A stretch of DNA of 39,872 nt, taken from positions 54,039 through 93,910 of the forward strand of contig JARRJV010000002.1 of assembly GCA_037388825.1 (NCBI GenBank), read 5' to 3'. Below the pieces are notes generated by a model that saw only the letters and a program-made list of their open reading frames with translations, was not told where the DNA came from and searched no databases. Shown here one piece after another: positions 17,714 to 26,910 of this stretch; position 1 is the first letter of the stretch; every line of letters starts with the position of its first letter. The position numbers and the translations under genes are program-made. Source of the stretch: Acidiferrobacteraceae bacterium (lineage in GTDB: Bacteria > Pseudomonadota > Gammaproteobacteria > Acidiferrobacterales > JAJDNE01).

Positions 17714-18399
17714 CCGACGAATCGGAGGTCCCGGTGCTCGCCATCGACGGGCCCAGTGGCTCGGGCAAGGGTACGATCGGGCAACAGATCGCGGCCCGTC
17801 ACGCCTGGCATTTTCTCGACAGCGGCGCCCTGTACCGCGTGCTCGCCCTGGCGGCCCTGGAGTCCGGAGTGGATTTCTCGGACATCGATGCATTGGTCCA
17901 ACTGGCTAGAAATTCTGATATTCATTTTGTGCCCCGTCCTGGTGCAACGGCCGAGGTCTACCTCGACGGAAAACTCGTGAGCGAACGGCTGCGTACCGAG
18001 GAAGCGGGCCGGGGCGCATCCCGGGTGGCGGCGGAACCGCGCATACGGGAGGCGCTTTTGCAGCGCCAACGGGATTTTCGCCGGCCTCCCGGGCTGGTGG
18101 CCGACGGCCGGGATATGGGCACCACCGTTTTCCCAAACGCAACGCTCAAGATTTTCCTCACCGCCAGCGCCGAGGAACGGGCCGAAAGGCGGTATAAGCA
18201 GTTGAAGGAAAAGGGATTCAGTGTTAACCTTGCGCGCCTTCTGGGGGAGATCCGCGAGCGCGACGAGCGCGATATGAACCGCAGCGCTTCACCACTCAGG
18301 GCCGCCGAGGACGCCATCGAGGTGGATACGACGGGCATGAGTATTGAAAAGGTTGTGGACCATATCGACGAACTGCTGCAGCAGCGTTTGTCCGGCTAA
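17710..18399 (+). CDS. cmk: Cytidylate kinase
   Basis: A 229-residue nucleoside monophosphate kinase phosphorylating CMP and dCMP. The P-loop AIDGPSGSGKGTIGQQIA is near residue 15; DSGALYRVLALAAL, the CMP-binding insert region and VADGRDMGTTVFPNA follow, with the lid RDERDMNRSASPL near residue 180. Length is usual (about 225). It starts within the last four bases of aroA and is followed by rpsA, the common cmk-rpsA-ihfB order. Confidence 0.96.
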   Translation: MTDESEVPVLAIDGPSGSGKGTIGQQIAARHAWHFLDSGALYRVLALAALESGVDFSDIDALVQLARNSDIHFVPRPGATAEVYLDGKLVSERLRTEEAGRGASRVAAEPRIREALLQRQRDFRRPPGLVADGRDMGTTVFPNATLKIFLTASAEERAERRYKQLKEKGFSVNLARLLGEIRERDERDMNRSASPLRAAEDAIEVDTTGMSIEKVVDHIDELLQQRLSG

Positions 18400-18473
18400 G
18401 GGATCTCCATTGTTCAACGACAACCCGTGGTGGTGTGTGCAATCCGGCAGCCGCGCACGGACAGACAACAGGG

Positions 18474-18487
18474 GCGACTTCGGTCGC
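18474..18487 (+). promoter_or_regulatory. C(UUCG)G hairpin in the rpsA leader
   Basis: GCGAC-TTCG-GTCGC forms a 5-bp stem closed by a C-G pair over a UUCG tetraloop, one of the most stable RNA hairpins. It ends 20 bases before the rpsA ATG. The region between holds no strong Shine-Dalgarno sequence (only AGG at 18491-18493). In E. coli the rpsA start region also lacks a good Shine-Dalgarno and uses hairpins for S1 self-control, so a similar role is inferred. Confidence 0.5.
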
Positions 18488-18507
18488 GACAGGTTAACCA
18501 CATTCTT

Positions 18508-20202
18508 ATGGCTGAAAGTTTCGCAGAACTTCTCGAGCAGAGCTTCGAAAATACAGATTTCAAACCCGGTCAACTGATCACCGGTCAGGTCGTCGCCGTA
18601 ACCGACGACGTGGTAATCGTAAACGCCGGACTCAAGTCCGAAGGCGTAATCCCCATCTCCCAGTTCAAGGACCACGAAGGCAATGTCGGGGTCCAGGTCG
18701 GCGACGATATCGAAGTCGTTGTGGAGTCGCTGGAAAACGGGTTTGGTGAGACCCTTCTTTCCCGTGAAAAGGCAACCCGCGCCAAGGCCTGGGATGTGCT
18801 GGAGAAGGCCTACGATGATCAGGACATCGTCAAGGGCATCATGACCGGCAAGGTCAAGGGCGGATACACCGTCGCCATTGACAGCATCCGTGCCTTCCTG
18901 CCCGCCTCGTTGGTGGACGTGCGCCCGGTTCGGGATCCAAGCTACCTCGAAGGCAAGGAACTGGAATTCAAGGTCATCAAGATCGACCGTCGTCGTAATA
19001 ACGTGGTGGTGTCCCGTCGCGCGGTTGTCGAATCCGAACTTTCGGTTGAACGCGAAGCCCTGCTGGAGAGTCTGGAAGAGGGCCAGGTGGTCAAGGGTAT
19101 CGTCAAGAACCTGACCGACTATGGCGCCTTCGTTGACCTGGGCGGCGTGGATGGCCTGCTGCACATCACCGATCTTGCCTGGAAGCGGGTCAAGCATCCT
19201 TCCGAGGTGCTCAACATCGGTGACGAAATCGAAGCCAAGGTCCTGCGCTATGATCGTGAACGCAATCGCGGGTCCCTGGGTCTGAAGCAGCTGGGTGCGG
19301 ATCCGTGGGAGAACATCGACCGGCGGTATCCGGAAGGTACACGCCTGTTCGGCAAGGTCACCAACATCACCGACTACGGTGCCTTCGTGGAAATCGAGGA
19401 AGGCGTGGAGGGCCTGGTCCACGTGTCCGAGATGGACTGGACCAACAAGAACATTCATCCCAACAAGGTTGTACAGCTGGGCGACGAGGTAGAGGTGATG
19501 ATCCTCGATATCGACACCGAGCGTCGCCGGATCTCCCTTGGCATCAAGCAGTGTCAGCCGAATCCATGGGAAGAGTTCGCCGCGAAGTACAACAAGAACG
19601 ACCAGGTGGAGGGCGTCATCAAGTCCATCACCGATTTTGGCGTGTTCGTTGGCCTGGACGGGGGTATCGATGGCCTGATTCACCTCAGCGATCTGTCCTG
19701 GAATCGTCCCGGCGAGGAAGCCGTACGCGAATTCAAGAAAGGTGACGAGGTTAAGGCCGTGGTTCTGGCCGTGGATCCGGAGCGCGAGCGCATTTCCCTC
19801 GGTATTAAACAGCTGGGTGGCGATCCGTTTACTTCCTTCGTGGCCGAACACGGGAAGGGCAGTATCGTTCGCGGTACCGTGAGCAGCGTCGATGCCAAGG
19901 GCGCCGTGGTACAGCTCAGTGACGGCGGAGAGGTGGAAGGCTATCTTCGTACTTCGGAGCTTTCGCGCGAGCGGATCGAGGATGCCCGCTCCGTGCTGAA
20001 CGAGGGTGAAGAGGTCGAGGCCAAGATCATGACCATCGATCGGAAGAACCGCAAGATTTCCCTTTCGGTCAAGGCCAAGGACATGCAGGAAGAGAGTGAG
20101 GCGGTTGAGGAATATACACGAAAATCCGGCGGCGCAACGACGACCCTGGGTGATATGCTCAAGGAGAAGCTGGGGTCGGGAGACGACGAACAGGAATCCT
20201 GA
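18508..20202 (+). CDS. rpsA: 30S ribosomal protein S1
   Basis: A 564-residue RNA-binding protein that brings mRNA to the 30S subunit. It starts [13 protein letters not shown] at ATG 18508; an upstream in-frame extension crosses the leader and is rejected. It is built of six S1 repeats: a divergent first pair, then four clear copies with the patterns [51 protein letters not shown] and [17 protein letters not shown], each about 85 residues apart. Length matches E. coli S1 (557). The C-terminal tail is acidic (SGDDEQES). It has 69 bases before ihfB. Confidence 0.97.
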   Translation: MAESFAELLEQSFENTDFKPGQLITGQVVAVTDDVVIVNAGLKSEGVIPISQFKDHEGNVGVQVGDDIEVVVESLENGFGETLLSREKATRAKAWDVLEKAYDDQDIVKGIMTGKVKGGYTVAIDSIRAFLPASLVDVRPVRDPSYLEGKELEFKVIKIDRRRNNVVVSRRAVVESELSVEREALLESLEEGQVVKGIVKNLTDYGAFVDLGGVDGLLHITDLAWKRVKHPSEVLNIGDEIEAKVLRYDRERNRGSLGLKQLGADPWENIDRRYPEGTRLFGKVTNITDYGAFVEIEEGVEGLVHVSEMDWTNKNIHPNKVVQLGDEVEVMILDIDTERRRISLGIKQCQPNPWEEFAAKYNKNDQVEGVIKSITDFGVFVGLDGGIDGLIHLSDLSWNRPGEEAVREFKKGDEVKAVVLAVDPERERISLGIKQLGGDPFTSFVAEHGKGSIVRGTVSSVDAKGAVVQLSDGGEVEGYLRTSELSRERIEDARSVLNEGEEVEAKIMTIDRKNRKISLSVKAKDMQEESEAVEEYTRKSGGATTTLGDMLKEKLGSGDDEQES

Positions 20203-20215
20203 TTGGAACGTGCAA

Positions 20216-20239
20216 GTGGCAGGGCCAGGTCCCTGCCAC
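20216..20239 (+). other. Intercistronic hairpin between rpsA and ihfB
   Basis: GTGGCAGGG (20216-20224) pairs perfectly with CCCTGCCAC (20231-20239) over a 6-base loop, starting 14 bases after the rpsA stop. No T-run follows, so this looks more like a processing, stability or attenuation site than a full terminator. Confidence 0.55.
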
Positions 20240-20271
20240 GCGTCCTCCGAAGTGGTACGGGGTAGGCGGAA

Positions 20272-20595
20272 ATGACAAAGTCAGAACTCATAGATAGCCT
20301 CGCGGCCTCGCAGCCGCAACTCGAATACAAGGATGTCGAACTCGCGGTCAAGGAACTGCTCGAGCAGATGTCCGCCGCCCTGGCGGCAGGCGAACGCATC
20401 GAGGTACGTGGCTTCGGCAGTTTTTCGCTGCACTACCGTCCACCGCGGGTGGGCCGGAATCCCAAGACCGGTTCCGCTGTGCACGTAGCTGACAAGTACG
20501 TGCCCCACTTCAAACCGGGCAAGGAATTGCGTGACCGGGTGAAGGATATGGCCGGCCAACCGCAAAAGGGCGCTACCGGCGGTGACGACATTTAG
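20272..20595 (+). CDS. ihfB: Integration host factor subunit beta
   Basis: A 107-residue DNA-bending protein of the HU/IHF family that pairs with IhfA to bend specific sites in promoters, att sites and replication origins. It begins [10 protein letters not shown], with the core [20 protein letters not shown], which holds the beta-arm and its intercalating proline, followed by [14 protein letters not shown]. The separate-subunit beta call rests on the SLHYRPPR arm and on the rpsA neighbour. It is slightly longer than E. coli IhfB (94) through a polar C-terminal tail. A terminator follows 27 bases after its stop. Confidence 0.95.
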   Translation: MTKSELIDSLAASQPQLEYKDVELAVKELLEQMSAALAAGERIEVRGFGSFSLHYRPPRVGRNPKTGSAVHVADKYVPHFKPGKELRDRVKDMAGQPQKGATGGDDI

Positions 20596-20622
20596 TCCTG
20601 CGTGCGAAGAGGATAAGATAGG

Positions 20623-20653
20623 AAGGCATCGGAAGAACCCGGTGCCTTTTTTT
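20623..20653 (+). terminator. Rho-independent terminator after ihfB
   Basis: AAGGCATCGG (20623-20632) pairs with CCGGTGCCTT (20639-20648), with one G-T wobble, over the loop AAGAAC, and runs into a T-tract. It closes the gyrA-to-ihfB block before lapA. Confidence 0.85.
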
Positions 20654-20703
20654 ATGGTCTTGCCCCGGTCACAAGCTGAGCGGGCGGGAACCGAGGAGAT
20701 GAG

Positions 20704-21000
20704 ATGACGCGAATTTTCTACCTGGTGCTTGCAATGGTCGTCTTCCTGGTCGGGTTGACATTCGCCTACCAGAATCACCAGACGGTGGATCTGAATTACT
20801 ATTTCGGGTGGCACTGGTCGGCGCCCCTGTCGCTGATGATCATCCTGGCACTGATTCTCGGAGTCGCCATCGGATACCTGGTAACCCTGCGGCGGACCCT
20901 GGTCCTGCGTGGACAGCTGGCCCAGGCCCGGCGACAGATCCGGCAGGTTGAACAGGAAGTGGAAAACCTCCGGTCCCTGCCGATTAAAGATGTTATCTAG
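20704..21000 (+). CDS. lapA: Lipopolysaccharide assembly protein A (LapA family)
   Basis: A 98-residue inner-membrane protein of the LapA/DUF1049 family. Two membrane segments are clear, at about residues 4-21 (FYLVLAMVVFLVGLTFAY) and 40-62 (PLSLMIILALILGVAIGYLV), followed by a charged coiled-coil tail (LAQARRQIRQVEQEVENL). LapA works with LapB in control of LPS synthesis through LpxC turnover in E. coli. The ATG at 20704 has GAGGAG upstream. Its last 11 bases overlap lapB, so the two are translationally coupled. Confidence 0.9.
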   Translation: MTRIFYLVLAMVVFLVGLTFAYQNHQTVDLNYYFGWHWSAPLSLMIILALILGVAIGYLVTLRRTLVLRGQLAQARRQIRQVEQEVENLRSLPIKDVI

Positions 21001-22177
21001 CCTGATCCAACTGTTGTGGCTGTTGCTGCCGGTCGCGGCGGCATCGGGCTGGTATGCCGGGCGGCGAGAGGGGCGGCGTGCGGCTGCGCGCTCGTCGGAG
21101 CGGGGAACCCTTCCCGAGGCCTACTTCCGCGGCCTCAACTTCCTGCTGAACGAGCAGCAGGACAAGGCGATTGAAGTATTCATCAAGATGCTGGAAGTAA
21201 ACTCCGAGACGGTGGAGACGCATCTTGCCCTCGGAAATCTTTTTCGGCGCCGGGGTGAAGTCGAACGCGCGATCCGGATTCACCAGAACCTCATCGCCCG
21301 CCCGGCCCTCGACCGCGAACAACGCTCGCTTGCTCTGCTCGAACTGGGCCAGGACTACCTGAAAGCCGGGCTGTTCGATCGCGCGGAGAACCTGTTTACA
21401 GAACTGGTCGAAAACCGCATGCACGGCGACCAGTCGCTGCGCCTGCTTTTGCACATCTATCAGCAGGAAAAGGAGTGGGAGAAGGCGATCGCCACGAGCC
21501 AGCGCCTGGCGCGGCTGACGGGGAAATCCATGGATGTCGTCATCGCCCACTATTACTGTGAGTTGGCACAGGCGGGGATTGATGCGAGAGATTTTCGTAC
21601 TGCGCGACACCAGCTCCGCAAGGCCCTCGGCAGTGATGCGAACTGTGTACGGGCCACGATCCTGCTGGGAGACGTGGAAGCCGCGGAGCACCGGGATCCG
21701 GAAGCGATCCGTACCTGGAAGCGGGTAGAGGAGCAGGACCCGCTGTTTCTGGGTGAGGTTGCGCACCGGATCGCCGATGCGTATCGCCGCCTGAATGACC
21801 TGAGTGGCCTGTACGCGTACTTCGAGGGCGCGAAAAACCGAGAGCGGGCGGTGCCCCTGATGCTGGAACTGGCGGACCTGACACGCGACCGCGACGGTAT
21901 CGATGCAGCCGAGCGCTTTGTAGTGGAATGGCTGAGACGCTATCCCTCGGTGCAGGGATTGAAACGCCTGATCGAGCTGAACATGCTGCAGGCCGAGGGC
22001 CGCGCCAGGGAAGATCTGACCCTGCTCAAGGGGATTATTGAAAAGCTCGCCGAGCAACGACAGGGGTATGCCTGTCAGCAGTGTGGCTTCCGCGGGCGTT
22101 CCCTGTACTGGATGTGTCCGAGCTGCAACCAGTGGAACACGATCAAGCCGGTGGATGACACGGTGGCGGACACATGA
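20990..22177 (+). CDS. lapB: Lipopolysaccharide assembly protein B (LapB/YciM)
   Basis: A 395-residue membrane-anchored TPR protein that in E. coli scaffolds FtsH-dependent breakdown of LpxC. The start at ATG 20990 gives an N-terminal membrane helix ([20 protein letters not shown]), then a series of TPR helices from about residue 35 to 350, and a C-terminal rubredoxin-like zinc site with two CxxC pairs (CQQCGF and CPSCNQW). Length matches E. coli LapB (389). A longer frame starting at 20909 lies wholly within lapA. It overlaps pyrF by four bases (ATGA). Confidence 0.94.
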   Translation: MLSSLIQLLWLLLPVAAASGWYAGRREGRRAAARSSERGTLPEAYFRGLNFLLNEQQDKAIEVFIKMLEVNSETVETHLALGNLFRRRGEVERAIRIHQNLIARPALDREQRSLALLELGQDYLKAGLFDRAENLFTELVENRMHGDQSLRLLLHIYQQEKEWEKAIATSQRLARLTGKSMDVVIAHYYCELAQAGIDARDFRTARHQLRKALGSDANCVRATILLGDVEAAEHRDPEAIRTWKRVEEQDPLFLGEVAHRIADAYRRLNDLSGLYAYFEGAKNRERAVPLMLELADLTRDRDGIDAAERFVVEWLRRYPSVQGLKRLIELNMLQAEGRAREDLTLLKGIIEKLAEQRQGYACQQCGFRGRSLYWMCPSCNQWNTIKPVDDTVADT

Positions 22178-22881
22178 GCGATGCCAATGCCCCACGCGTC
22201 GTGGTTGCCCTGGATTTTCCGGAGCCACAGACTGCACTGAAGCTGGCCGGTCGGCTCGATCCGCACAACTGCCGGCTCAAGGTGGGTCTGCAGTTGTATA
22301 CACGAGCCGGGCCGGATCTCGTCCGCGCCCTGGTGGACCGGGGATTCGACATCTTCCTGGATCTCAAATTTCACGATATTCCGAATACCGTCGCTGCCGC
22401 CTGCGCTGCTGCGGCGGACCTTGGGGTATGGATGATGAACGTGCACTGCCTGGGTGGTCGACGCATGTTGCAGGCCGCGCGTCAGGCGGTGGACGAGTCC
22501 GCCCACAGGCCTTTGCTGTTTGGTGTGACAATCCTGACCAGCCACAGTGAGGAGGAACTGGGAGAACTGGGGTTGCAAGGCGATTCAGGGGCGGAAGTCA
22601 CGCGGCTTGCGAGCCTGGCACAGGGGGCCGGGCTGGATGGCGTTGTCTGCTCGCCCCACGAAGCGGCAAGGCTCCGCGAGGCGCTGGGTGCAGGTTTCGG
22701 ATTGATCACTCCCGGGGTCAGGCCAGAAGGATCGAGTTCCGACGACCAGCGGCGGACCCGCACGCCGACGGAAGCCCTGGCCGCCGGGGCGGACTGGCTC
22801 GTCGTGGGGCGACCGATCACCCGGGCTGCCGATCCGGTGCAAGCGCTGGCGGATATCAATCAGAGCCTCATGCCCGGTTGA
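22174..22881 (+). CDS. pyrF: Orotidine 5'-phosphate decarboxylase
   Basis: A 235-residue TIM-barrel enzyme for the last step of UMP synthesis. Motifs are VVALDFPEP at the N-terminus, the lysine/aspartate catalytic set in [22 protein letters not shown], and the phosphate loop TPGVRPEG plus VVGRPITRA at the C-terminus. Length is normal for the bacterial group 1 enzyme. The lapA-lapB-pyrF order is common in gammaproteobacteria. Confidence 0.96.
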   Translation: MSDANAPRVVVALDFPEPQTALKLAGRLDPHNCRLKVGLQLYTRAGPDLVRALVDRGFDIFLDLKFHDIPNTVAAACAAAADLGVWMMNVHCLGGRRMLQAARQAVDESAHRPLLFGVTILTSHSEEELGELGLQGDSGAEVTRLASLAQGAGLDGVVCSPHEAARLREALGAGFGLITPGVRPEGSSSDDQRRTRTPTEALAAGADWLVVGRPITRAADPVQALADINQSLMPG

Positions 22882-22905
22882 CCGCGACCCGAATCCGGTT
22901 ACTAT
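22878..22905 (+). promoter_or_regulatory. Sigma-70-like promoter for the exported helix-hairpin-helix gene
   Basis: TTGACC (22878-22883) and TACTAT (22900-22905) are separated by 16 bases, overlapping the end of pyrF. A start near 22912 gives a leader of about 50 bases with a GGAGG-type ribosome site (TGGAGGTAG) before the ATG at 22963. Confidence 0.55.
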
Positions 22906-22962
22906 AGGGGCGCGTCCTGGATGGACGCTGTTTGTCATCAACCAATACATGGAGGTAGTTCA

Positions 22963-23244
22963 ATGAAGCTCCTGACGAGCCTGATTCTTTGTTTATCCCT
23001 CGCCCTGTCTCCGATGGCCGCTCTGGCCGGCGGCGCCATGGTCAATATCAACACCGCGGATGCCAAGACCCTGGCGAAGAATATCAAGGGGATCGGCGAT
23101 AAAAAGGCCAAGGCCATCGTCGCGTATCGTGCCCGCCACGGCCGCTTCAAGTCGGTGGACGAACTGAAGCAAGTGAAGGGGATTGGGAACAGTACCGTGG
23201 ACCGGAATCGCCCCAATCTGACTGTGGGGCAGGGCGCGCGCTGA
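22963..23244 (+). CDS. Small exported ComEA-like helix-hairpin-helix protein
   Basis: A 93-residue protein with a signal peptide (MKLLTSLILCLSLALSPMAALA, cleavage likely after ALA) and one ComEA-type helix-hairpin-helix pair: VNINTADAKTLA, IKGIGDKKAKAIVAYR, GRFKSVDELKQVKGIG. ComEA proteins bind DNA in the periplasm during uptake, but short single-domain versions are widespread and many are not linked to competence. The ATG at 22963 follows a good ribosome site (GGAGG at 22951-22955); a possible upstream start at 22921 would put non-hydrophobic residues before the signal peptide. The gene is flanked by its own promoter and terminator. The final residues (NRPNLTVGQGAR) are polar. Confidence 0.85.
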   Translation: MKLLTSLILCLSLALSPMAALAGGAMVNINTADAKTLAKNIKGIGDKKAKAIVAYRARHGRFKSVDELKQVKGIGNSTVDRNRPNLTVGQGAR

Positions 23245-23266
23245 CTCGCGCAATTGTCTGCACCAT

Positions 23267-23293
23267 AAAAGGGGCGCCATTGGCGCCCCTTTT
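23267..23293. terminator. Strong bidirectional-type terminator
   Basis: AAAAGGGGCGCC (23267-23278) pairs perfectly with GGCGCCCCTTTT (23282-23293) across a 3-base loop. The A-run before and T-run after would allow termination from either side. Confidence 0.88.
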
Positions 23294-23300
23294 CCTTGGG

Positions 23301-23328
23301 TCGACACGACGCAAAAAGCTGCGATAAT
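23301..23328 (+). promoter_or_regulatory. Sigma-70-like promoter for rfaE1-hldD
   Basis: TCGACA (23301-23306) and GATAAT (23323-23328) each match the consensus at five of six bases, with a 16-base spacer. The start would be near 23335, about 50 bases before the rfaE1 GTG. Confidence 0.55.
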
Positions 23329-23384
23329 ACCGAAACATAAGCGAATAATTTCAAGTACTGCTCTACGACTGACCCGGGAACCCT

Positions 23385-24344
23385 GTGATCCACCAACTGC
23401 TGGAAAAAATCGCCCAGGCGCGCGTACTGGTAGCCGGGGATGTGATGCTGGACCGCTACTGGTACGGGGCCGTGGACCGCATTTCGCCGGAGGCGCCTGT
23501 ACCCGTGGTTGCGGTGCAGGACGCGGAGGAACGACCTGGCGGGGCCGCCAATGTTGCGGCGAACGTCACTGCATTGGGGGCGAACTGCACCCTGTTGGCT
23601 GTGACGGGCGATGATCGGGACGCGGATCTGCTTTCCAGTCTGGTTGAAAAACAGCGTATCGCCCACGGTTTCCATCGCGACAAGCTCGTCAACACCACCA
23701 TCAAGCTTCGGGTCATTGCCCAGCACCAGCAACTGATTCGGGTGGATTTCGAGGCACCTCCGAGCAAGGACGCCTGTGTGCGCATGCTGGACGACTATAT
23801 CGATCGCCTTTCCTCCCATGATGTCGTGATCGTGTCCGACTATGGAAAGGGCGGATTGGGCGGCGTCAAGGAAATGATCGCCGCCGCCCGCAAGGCCGGG
23901 GTGCCCGTGGTGATCGATCCCAAGGGAGACGACTACGCGGCCTATCGGGGTGCGACCCTGCTGACCCCGAATCGCAAGGAGTTCGAGCAGGTCGCCGGTC
24001 GATTCGTGGACAATGCCGATTTCGAGCAACGGGCCCGCAAGTTGGTCGAGGCGCTGGACCTGGAGGCCATGCTGGTCACGCGTAGCGATGAAGGAATGAG
24101 CCTGGTGCCGCGGAGCGGCGCCGTGTTGCATATGCCGGCGCGGGCACGGGAGGTATACGATGTCACCGGTGCGGGCGACACGGTGATCGCGTCGATCGCG
24201 GCGGCCTATGCCGCCGGCGGAGAGCCCGCGGACGCCTTGCACCTCGCCAATGTGGCGGCGGGTATCGTGGTGGGCAAACTCGGTTCGGCCACGGCAAGCC
24301 CGGAGGAGATCCGCCGGGAACTGGACTACGAGGAAGAAGAATAA
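23385..24344 (+). CDS. rfaE1: D-glycero-beta-D-manno-heptose-7-phosphate kinase (HldE domain I)
   Basis: A 319-residue PfkB-family kinase that makes heptose-1,7-bisphosphate for LPS inner core. It shows [22 protein letters not shown] at the start, [13 protein letters not shown], and the C-terminal [14 protein letters not shown]. It is only the kinase half: E. coli HldE is a 477-residue fusion with an adenylyltransferase domain, which is missing here and must be a separate gene elsewhere. The start is a GTG at 23385. The TAA stop shares its last base with the hldD ATG. Confidence 0.92.
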   Translation: MIHQLLEKIAQARVLVAGDVMLDRYWYGAVDRISPEAPVPVVAVQDAEERPGGAANVAANVTALGANCTLLAVTGDDRDADLLSSLVEKQRIAHGFHRDKLVNTTIKLRVIAQHQQLIRVDFEAPPSKDACVRMLDDYIDRLSSHDVVIVSDYGKGGLGGVKEMIAAARKAGVPVVIDPKGDDYAAYRGATLLTPNRKEFEQVAGRFVDNADFEQRARKLVEALDLEAMLVTRSDEGMSLVPRSGAVLHMPARAREVYDVTGAGDTVIASIAAAYAAGGEPADALHLANVAAGIVVGKLGSATASPEEIRRELDYEEEE

Positions 24345-25345
24345 TGTATGTCGTAACTGGTGGCGCCGGCTTCATCGGCGCGAACATCGTGGAAGCCCTG
24401 AATCGACGTGGTATCACGGATGTTCTCGTGGTGGACAATCTCGAGCGTGGAGACAAGTTCCTGAACCTCACGGGTTGCGAGATAGCGGATTTCCTCGACA
24501 AGCGTGATTTCATTGCCCGCATACGTGATGGCCAGCTCGATGAAAAATTTGATGCCGTTTTCCATGAAGGCGCATGCTCCGACACCATGGAGCACAATGG
24601 CCGGTACATGATGGAAAACAACTATGAGTACTCGAAATCCCTGCTGCACTACTGCGACGAGCACCGGATACCCTACCTGTATGCCTCTTCCGCAGCGGTT
24701 TATGGTGGCGGCCGTGTCTTCCGGGAGTCACGGGAGTACGAGGCACCGCTCAATGTCTATGGCTATTCCAAGTTTCTTTTTGACCAGTATGTCCGTGCGC
24801 ACTGGTCGCGCCTGAATACCCAGGTCGCCGGGTTCCGGTATTTCAACGTGTACGGACCCCATGAGCAGCACAAGGGACGAATGGCCTCGGTCGCATTCCA
24901 TCACTACAACCAGTTGCAGGAGAGCGGAAAGGTAAGACTGTTCGAGGGCTACGACGGTTATGGCAACGGGGAGCAAAGCCGTGACTTTATCTATGTGGGG
25001 GATGTGGTCGACGTGAATCTCTGGTTCCTCGATCATCCCGAAAAGACGGGCATCTTTAATCTTGGCACCGGTCGTGCCCAGCCGTTCAATGACATTGCCC
25101 ATGCCGCGGTGAATACGATGCGCCGGCTGAACGGCGAAACGGAATTGAGCCTCCCGCAAATGGTCGATCAGGGCATTCTCGAATACATAGTTTTCCCGGA
25201 GGCACTCAAGGGCAAGTACCAGAGCTATACCGAGGCTGACATGTCGGCCCTGCGGGCAGCGGGGTACACGGCGCCCTTTCTCACGGTCGCCGAAGGGGTA
25301 GGGAAATACGTGGAATCCCTGCATGGACATGCGGGCACGGGTTGA
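24344..25345 (+). CDS. hldD: ADP-L-glycero-D-manno-heptose 6-epimerase
   Basis: A 333-residue short-chain dehydrogenase-type epimerase finishing ADP-L-glycero-D-manno-heptose, the LPS inner-core sugar donor. The nucleotide-binding motif [17 protein letters not shown] opens the protein; [21 protein letters not shown] and the catalytic YGYSK follow, and the HldD-specific EGACSDT and [13 protein letters not shown] are seen. Length agrees with E. coli HldD (310) plus a short tail. It overlaps rfaE1 by one base, indicating coupling. Confidence 0.95.
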   Translation: MYVVTGGAGFIGANIVEALNRRGITDVLVVDNLERGDKFLNLTGCEIADFLDKRDFIARIRDGQLDEKFDAVFHEGACSDTMEHNGRYMMENNYEYSKSLLHYCDEHRIPYLYASSAAVYGGGRVFRESREYEAPLNVYGYSKFLFDQYVRAHWSRLNTQVAGFRYFNVYGPHEQHKGRMASVAFHHYNQLQESGKVRLFEGYDGYGNGEQSRDFIYVGDVVDVNLWFLDHPEKTGIFNLGTGRAQPFNDIAHAAVNTMRRLNGETELSLPQMVDQGILEYIVFPEALKGKYQSYTEADMSALRAAGYTAPFLTVAEGVGKYVESLHGHAGTG

Positions 25346-25381
25346 AGCGCCCCGGGCAAGTGACCAAAGGACGCGAGGGTC

Positions 25382-26824
25382 TTGAGCGACACTGAGAACA
25401 CATCTGGCGATATTGTCCCTGTCATCCTGGCCGGTGGATCCGGTACGCGTCTTTGGCCGCTCTCGCGGGAGTACTACCCGAAACAGCTTCTGTCCCTGTC
25501 GGGAGATCAATCGCTGTTGCAGGACACGGTTCTTCGCCTGGCGGATTTCGATCATGTCTCCAGCCCCGAAGTCGTCTGCAACGAGGAACATCGATTTCTG
25601 GTCGCGGAACAGTTGCGTGAAGTGGGTGTGGCACCCGGTCGCATACTGCTGGAACCGGTCGGGCGCAACACGGCGCCGGCGCTTACACTGGTCGCGCTGG
25701 ATGCAATGATGAACCGGGGTGATCCGGTACTCCTGGTGATGCCCGCCGACCATGTCATCCCTGATCGCGAGGCATTCCATTCCCTGGTCGCTGAAGGTGC
25801 TCGCTTTGCCGACGAAGGAAAACTCGTCACCTTCGGAATCGTACCGAGCTCCGCAGCTACAGGCTACGGATACATCCGCGTGGGAGACGACCATGCGGTA
25901 TCGGCATTTGTCGAAAAGCCTGATCCCGACACCGCGACAGAATATCTGGAGAGTGGCGACTACCTCTGGAACAGCGGGATGTTCATGCTGAAGGCCTCGG
26001 TCTGGGTCGAGGAACTGGGCAAGTATCGAAAGGATATTCTTGATGCATCACAGATCGCGTATGCGGCCGGGACCCACGACCTGGATTTTTTCCGTCTGCC
26101 CTTGGAGGAATTTGCTGCGATTCCGTCAGAATCCATTGACTATGCAGTGATGGAAAAGACCGATCGCGCGGTAGTGCTGCCTCTCGATGCCGGTTGGTCG
26201 GATATTGGCGCATGGTCCGTGCTCTGGGAGGTGTCGCAACGCGACCGGGCCGGCAATGCCCTGTCGGGCGATACCCTGGTTCATGACACACGAAACAGCC
26301 TGGTGATGGCGCGCCACCGGATGGTTGCCACGGTAGGAGTAGAGGACCTGGTCGTAGTGGAAACGCCGGACGCGGTGCTGGTCTGTCACAAGGAACGGGC
26401 CCAGGATGTGAAGCACATTGTCGCGAGCCTGAAACAATCGGAGCGACCAGAGTACCGCTTTCACCGGCGTGTGTATCGCCCGTGGGGATCCTACGAAGGG
26501 GTGGACATCGGTGAGCGCTTTCAGGTCAAGCGCCTGTCGGTCAAGCCCGGCGCGGCCCTGTCCCTGCAGAGCCATCAGCATCGGGCAGAGCACTGGGTCG
26601 TTGTGCGCGGGACGGCCAGGGTGACCCGGGGCGAGGAAGAGCTCCTGTTGACGGAAAATGAGTCGACGTACATACCCGTGGGTATGAAGCACCGGCTGGA
26701 GAATCCCGGCAAAATTCCGCTGGAGATCGTCGAGGTGCAGTCCGGTGGTTACCTGGGAGAGGATGATATTGAGCGCTTCGACGATCGCTACAATCGACAC
26801 CAGGGGGACGATCAGGGATCCTAG
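25382..26824 (+). CDS. manC: Mannose-1-phosphate guanylyltransferase / mannose-6-phosphate isomerase
   Basis: A 480-residue bifunctional enzyme forming GDP-mannose and interconverting mannose-6-phosphate and fructose-6-phosphate. The N-terminal nucleotidyltransferase begins [17 protein letters not shown], with FVEKPD and YLWNSGMFM motifs. The C-terminal cupin (type II isomerase) has [24 protein letters not shown] and HRLENPG with its metal-binding residues. The best start is TTG 25382 preceded by GCGAGGG; no ATG is available before the conserved domain. The phosphomannomutase usually needed with it is not in the window. A terminator-like hairpin follows. Confidence 0.94.
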   Translation: MSDTENTSGDIVPVILAGGSGTRLWPLSREYYPKQLLSLSGDQSLLQDTVLRLADFDHVSSPEVVCNEEHRFLVAEQLREVGVAPGRILLEPVGRNTAPALTLVALDAMMNRGDPVLLVMPADHVIPDREAFHSLVAEGARFADEGKLVTFGIVPSSAATGYGYIRVGDDHAVSAFVEKPDPDTATEYLESGDYLWNSGMFMLKASVWVEELGKYRKDILDASQIAYAAGTHDLDFFRLPLEEFAAIPSESIDYAVMEKTDRAVVLPLDAGWSDIGAWSVLWEVSQRDRAGNALSGDTLVHDTRNSLVMARHRMVATVGVEDLVVVETPDAVLVCHKERAQDVKHIVASLKQSERPEYRFHRRVYRPWGSYEGVDIGERFQVKRLSVKPGAALSLQSHQHRAEHWVVVRGTARVTRGEEELLLTENESTYIPVGMKHRLENPGKIPLEIVEVQSGGYLGEDDIERFDDRYNRHQGDDQGS

Positions 26825-26854
26825 AACAGGGCCGGGACTTTTCGCGCAAGCGGG

Positions 26855-26880
26855 AACCGCGAAGAGCTTCCGGTTTTTTT
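26855..26880 (+). terminator. Terminator between manC and gmd
   Basis: AACCG-C-GAAG (26855-26864) pairs with CTTC-CGGTT (26867-26875), leaving one bulged base and a tight loop, and is followed by a T-tract to 26880. A second pairing, TTCGCG with CGCGAA, lies just upstream and overlaps it. Confidence 0.55.
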
Positions 26881-26910
26881 GAAGATACTCGGACTGGGTT
26901 TGAACGCACC

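Noticed and set aside
16337-17893. A 518-residue minus-strand open frame opposite aroA
   Set aside because: It is antisense to a complete EPSP synthase, with no family match and no plausible start context.
18289-19851. A 520-residue minus-strand open frame opposite rpsA
   Set aside because: It is antisense to the S1 repeats, and its repeated character mirrors them.
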